64,000 nt of DNA from positions 186,001 to 250,000 of the forward strand of contig QPMI01000569.1 in assembly GCA_004431415.1 (NCBI GenBank). The letters run 5' to 3'. The position numbers were made by a program, and so were the translations under genes. Below the pieces are notes generated by a model. The model saw only the letters and a list, made by a program, of their open reading frames with translations. It was not told where the DNA came from and did no database searches. The stretch comes from Cyanophora paradoxa. Its lineage: Eukaryota > Glaucocystophyceae > Cyanophorales > Cyanophoraceae. This document shows, piece by piece, positions 61,529 through 64,000 of the stretch; within the stretch, counting starts at the first letter, position 1, and each line of letters starts with the position of its first letter.

Positions 61529-62932
61529 GTGCGGCCGAGGCGATTCGCGGCAGCCGGAGAGGCGCCCAGCGGGCAGGAGCCCGCTACCTACCTTCTCTCC
61601 AGGTCGGGGTACGCGAATACCGAGCAGGCGATGGACGATGCCGAGGACGTGACTTCAGAGGTGGATCCCGCGGAGTTCTCCGACGCTGACGACGAGGAAC
61701 TTTCGTCTGAGGAACAGCGGAGCTCGCCCTCGCGCGCCGAGGCCGATCTCCCTGGACGGGCGGGACATCACTCTGAGGAACAGCGGAGCTCGCCCGCGCA
61801 TGACAACACCACGCGCGACGGGACTCGCGACTCGGGAAACCATGGGAGGGGGAGGGGTACACTGCGCGGGCGACCTCGTGGACGACCTCGTGGACGACCT
61901 CGCGGCCGACCTCGCTTGCACCCTTCCCGAAACCGCCCCTCAGCCACCGAGCCTCGCAAGCCGGTGCTGCCCGACGCGGATCCGATCGGGAACCTTCTTC
62001 CGCCTCCCCAGCTCCCCGGCGGCATTCAGCATGAGATCGAGAGCTACTGGCAGCAGGAGGTGCAACGCCACCTCGACGGACGCCAGCACGAACCCGCTCT
62101 GCAGGAGCGCGACGGAGAGGCTGATCCACCGCTTTCGCCGAACAGCTCAGTCGGAGACCTGACGGACGCGACGGATGGAGAACCTGCTCAAGCGACTTCT
62201 CCCGCGCCCTCGGCGTCACCTGCCTTCGCGGGGCAGCAGGGCAACAAGCAGCCTCGACGCAGGGCGGAGGATCGCCATCGAGCTGCGAAGCAGGCCCAAC
62301 ATCGGTGGCTCAAACAACAAGCGCAACAGCGACACGAGGAGAACGTGCGCAACAACGCAGATCCTGACGGAGCCGAGGCGCGTCCTCGCCTCTCGAAGGA
62401 ACAGCGTAAGCAGCGCCGCGACACTCGTCGCCAAGAACTTGAGGCACAAGCACCACGTCCCCCGAACCTTATCCTCACGCGTGGTGCGGGGTCTCGCAAG
62501 GGTCGGTACGCCATCGCGCCCCCCAACGTGATGGACGTACTCGACGAGGCTCTCCTCCCGATACCGACTCCACCCGAGACGTTGGGCAACGAACGCGAAC
62601 TTCCACCTGCGGAGCCGCTTACGACAGACGGCGTCGCTCCGTTGGATGACCGTACCGGCGGGCGCAACGCTCCGAAGCCGGTCTACTTACCGCCAGAGAC
62701 CACTGTTGCCGACTGCTGGATGCAGGGGCCTCAGCCGCTGGTTGAAGTCCCTGTACCACCTGCTCTCCAGCCTCTGACGGTCGACGGAGCCTCTATGGTG
62801 GAAGATCAGAAGACAGATCCACTCTGTCAGATGATCATCGCGTTCAAGCTGCGGAAGGAGAACCTTGCTCGTTGCTACGGCCACACTCACGGCGCTGACG
62901 CCCTGAGTACACATATGTATAAACTTATTTAA
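61529..62932 (+). pseudogene. Ty3-like polyprotein segment with AT-hook-like repeats
   Basis: An open frame of 467 codons carries four RGRP units in a row (about 61.86-61.92 kb; AT-hook-like), then Gln/Arg-rich and Pro-rich segments, and near its end VEDQKTDPLCQMIIAFKL. The latter resembles the linker before gypsy integrase (an E-Q--DP-C--I--L phrase). The frame ends in MYKLI, where the last codons lie inside the left arm of a perfect inverted repeat, so the natural C terminus is lost. Gag-like or pol-linker identity is inference. Confidence 0.5.
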
Positions 62933-62993
62933 ATCCCTCCGCTTCGCGCTTCGCGCTTCGCTCCTGGATTTAAATAAGTTTATACATATGTGT
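62909..62993. repeat. perfect 28-bp inverted repeat with 29-nt loop
   Basis: The left arm (62909-62936) begins ACACATATGTATAAACTT and ends TTTAAATCC; the right arm (62966-62993) is its exact reverse complement. The loop is GC-rich and made of GCTTCGC-type repeats. It sits exactly where the GC-rich retroelement sequence ends and AT-rich sequence begins. It could act as a terminator or cruciform, or mark a foldback junction. Confidence 0.9.
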
Positions 62994-63304
62994 CAAAATT
63001 AATACTAAAATACGTATTTATCGATTAAATTCTTTAACTTTTTATGCAAACTTTGTATAAATTAATGCAAACTTTGTATTAAAAATGAAAAACGCGTTTA
63101 ATTTTATGCATATTTACGATTGAATCAATTGATCTTATATCGATTGATTATGTTCTTTGTCGATTACATATATAACTGCGATTAATTTGCATTAAACTAC
63201 TTAAAGATCGATATAATCGCGATTAAATTGCATAAATTCGCATAAACTCGATATATCTCTCTTGTATTGAAGTAGACCACCGCCCATTCTGTATCGAAAA
63301 ATGC

Positions 63305-63575
63305 AAAAAGTGTCACAGAGTTGCATTGTGTCCAATTGAACAATCGATGAGATTGCTGATGTACATTTTTGCACCGAAAAAGTGTCACAGAGTTGCATTA
63401 TCTCCAATTAAACAATCGATTAGATTGCGGGATTTTCTATTGGAATATATCGGAACTGCATGGTCTCCAATTAAACAATCGATGAGATTGCGGATGTATA
63501 TTTTAGATTGAAAAAAGTGTCACAGAGTTGCATGGTCTCCAATTGAACAATCGATTAGATTGCATATGTTCTATA
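63305..63575. repeat. four tandem copies of an about 70-bp unit
   Basis: Units start near 63305, 63377, 63446 and 63512. Shared words: AAAGTGTCACAGAGTTGCAT, TCTCCAATTAAACAATCGAT and AGATTGCGGAT. The third unit lacks the AAAGTGTCACAG part. Confidence 0.85.
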
Positions 63576-63672
63576 AAACAGAATAATTGAGATCAAGTGT
63601 GACAGGTAGTATTCAAATGATATTCAGTAAGAGATAGTTTTGTTTTTGAGAAAGTCAGTAAGAGGGGTGGAA

Positions 63673-64000
63673 TGTCTGTGACGCCTGTGACGGCTGTGAC
63701 GCCTGTTTTCAGAAGTCTGTCATTTTTGAAAATTTTAAAAAGTTTGAAAGTAGGTGTCACAGGCGTCACAGGCGTCACACTCAATTAAATTAGGTGTCAC
63801 AGCGAAATTGCAGACCATTTCCAGTAAGACAACTTCGCATTTTCAAAAAAGGTTGATTAATGGATAGTGTTTTGTAGGTGTCAGAGGTGTCACAAGACGG
63901 ATTTCAGTAAGACAAGAATATATTTTCGAAAATCTCAGTAAGAGAAAGAGATTCCATTTTTAATTGGGTGTGACGCCTGTGACGGCTGTGACGGCTGTTT
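63673..64000. repeat. clusters of 9-bp TGTGACGCC/TGTGACGGC repeats in both orientations
   Basis: Direct clusters lie at 63673-63706 and 63967-64000 (end of window), and an inverted cluster (GTGTCACAGGCGTCACAGG) at 63753-63780. Single GTGTCAC words lie between. The opposed clusters could fold into a stem or bind a protein as iterons do. Confidence 0.8.

Larger units (their letters stand above)
62994..64000. other. AT-rich non-coding zone
   Basis: Base composition drops to roughly one third GC. Words such as GATTAAATTGCATAAATTCG recur. There is no supportable gene; the short minus-strand frames only translate the repeats (for example VTPVTPVTP). Confidence 0.6.

Noticed and set aside
63305-63575. 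CRISPR-like array of about 70-bp units
   Set aside because: The units are similar along most of their length, so there are no unique spacers, and the genome is eukaryotic.
63593-63784. Minus-strand frame with VTPVTPVTP
   Set aside because: It is the translation of the 9-bp repeats, with no independent sign of coding.

Overview
This is nuclear DNA of a unicellular eukaryote, most likely a high-GC protist or microalga that I cannot place further. Genes are split by very many small introns (about 45-120 nt). In the GC-rich genes these usually start GTGCGC, GTCCGC or GTACCC and end CGCAG, and a few start with GC. The window is a mosaic: a large gene with moderate GC and AT-rich introns (0.65-15.5 kb), a repeat-rich AT-leaning interval (15.5-21.4 kb), an extremely GC-rich gene cluster (about 27-52 kb), a retroelement block (52-63 kb), and an AT-rich tail with satellite-like repeats (63-64 kb). 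All gene models were spliced by eye from reading frames, splice signals and family motifs; exon borders are approximate.

Layout. 1-370: 3' end of an unknown gene. 654-about 15.46k (minus): a giant STAND-type protein, DUF4062-NACHT-helical region-about 30 WD40 repeats, of the NWD1/TEP1/NPHP3 class; its WD array contains two homologous blocks about 3.3 kb apart. 15.5-21.4k: non-autonomous DNA transposons (one hAT-like with an 8-bp target duplication, three copies of a TA-flanked CTGTA family) and an antisense LINE tail. 21.4-25.5k (plus): an ArsB/Lsi2-type anion efflux permease in about 17 exons. 26.9-31.6k (minus): an unrecognised helical/TPR-like protein. 32.2-32.7k (plus): a small acidic protein. 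32.8-35.25k (minus): SAAL1-like armadillo protein, divergent from 35.4-41.3k (plus): a FANCD2-like DNA-repair solenoid. 41.6-41.9k: a fourth TA-flanked MITE. 42.6-51.9k (plus): a TmcB-like multi-pass membrane protein with TPR-like and PAS regions. 52.2-58.9k: a decayed L1-type LINE with a short upstream ORF. 60.3-62.9k: fragments of a Ty3/gypsy-like polyprotein, ending in a perfect 28-bp inverted repeat. 63-64k: tandem and 9-mer repeats.

The genes do not form an operon-like system. The plausible functional links are the shared promoter of SAAL1-like and FANCD2-like, and two large candidate sensor proteins (NACHT-WD40 and TmcB-PAS). I found no CRISPR array, rRNA or convincing tRNA. The most distinctive items are the duplicated WD block, the MITE families, the poly-C/pentamer introns, and the hairpin that marks the change to the AT-rich repeat zone.
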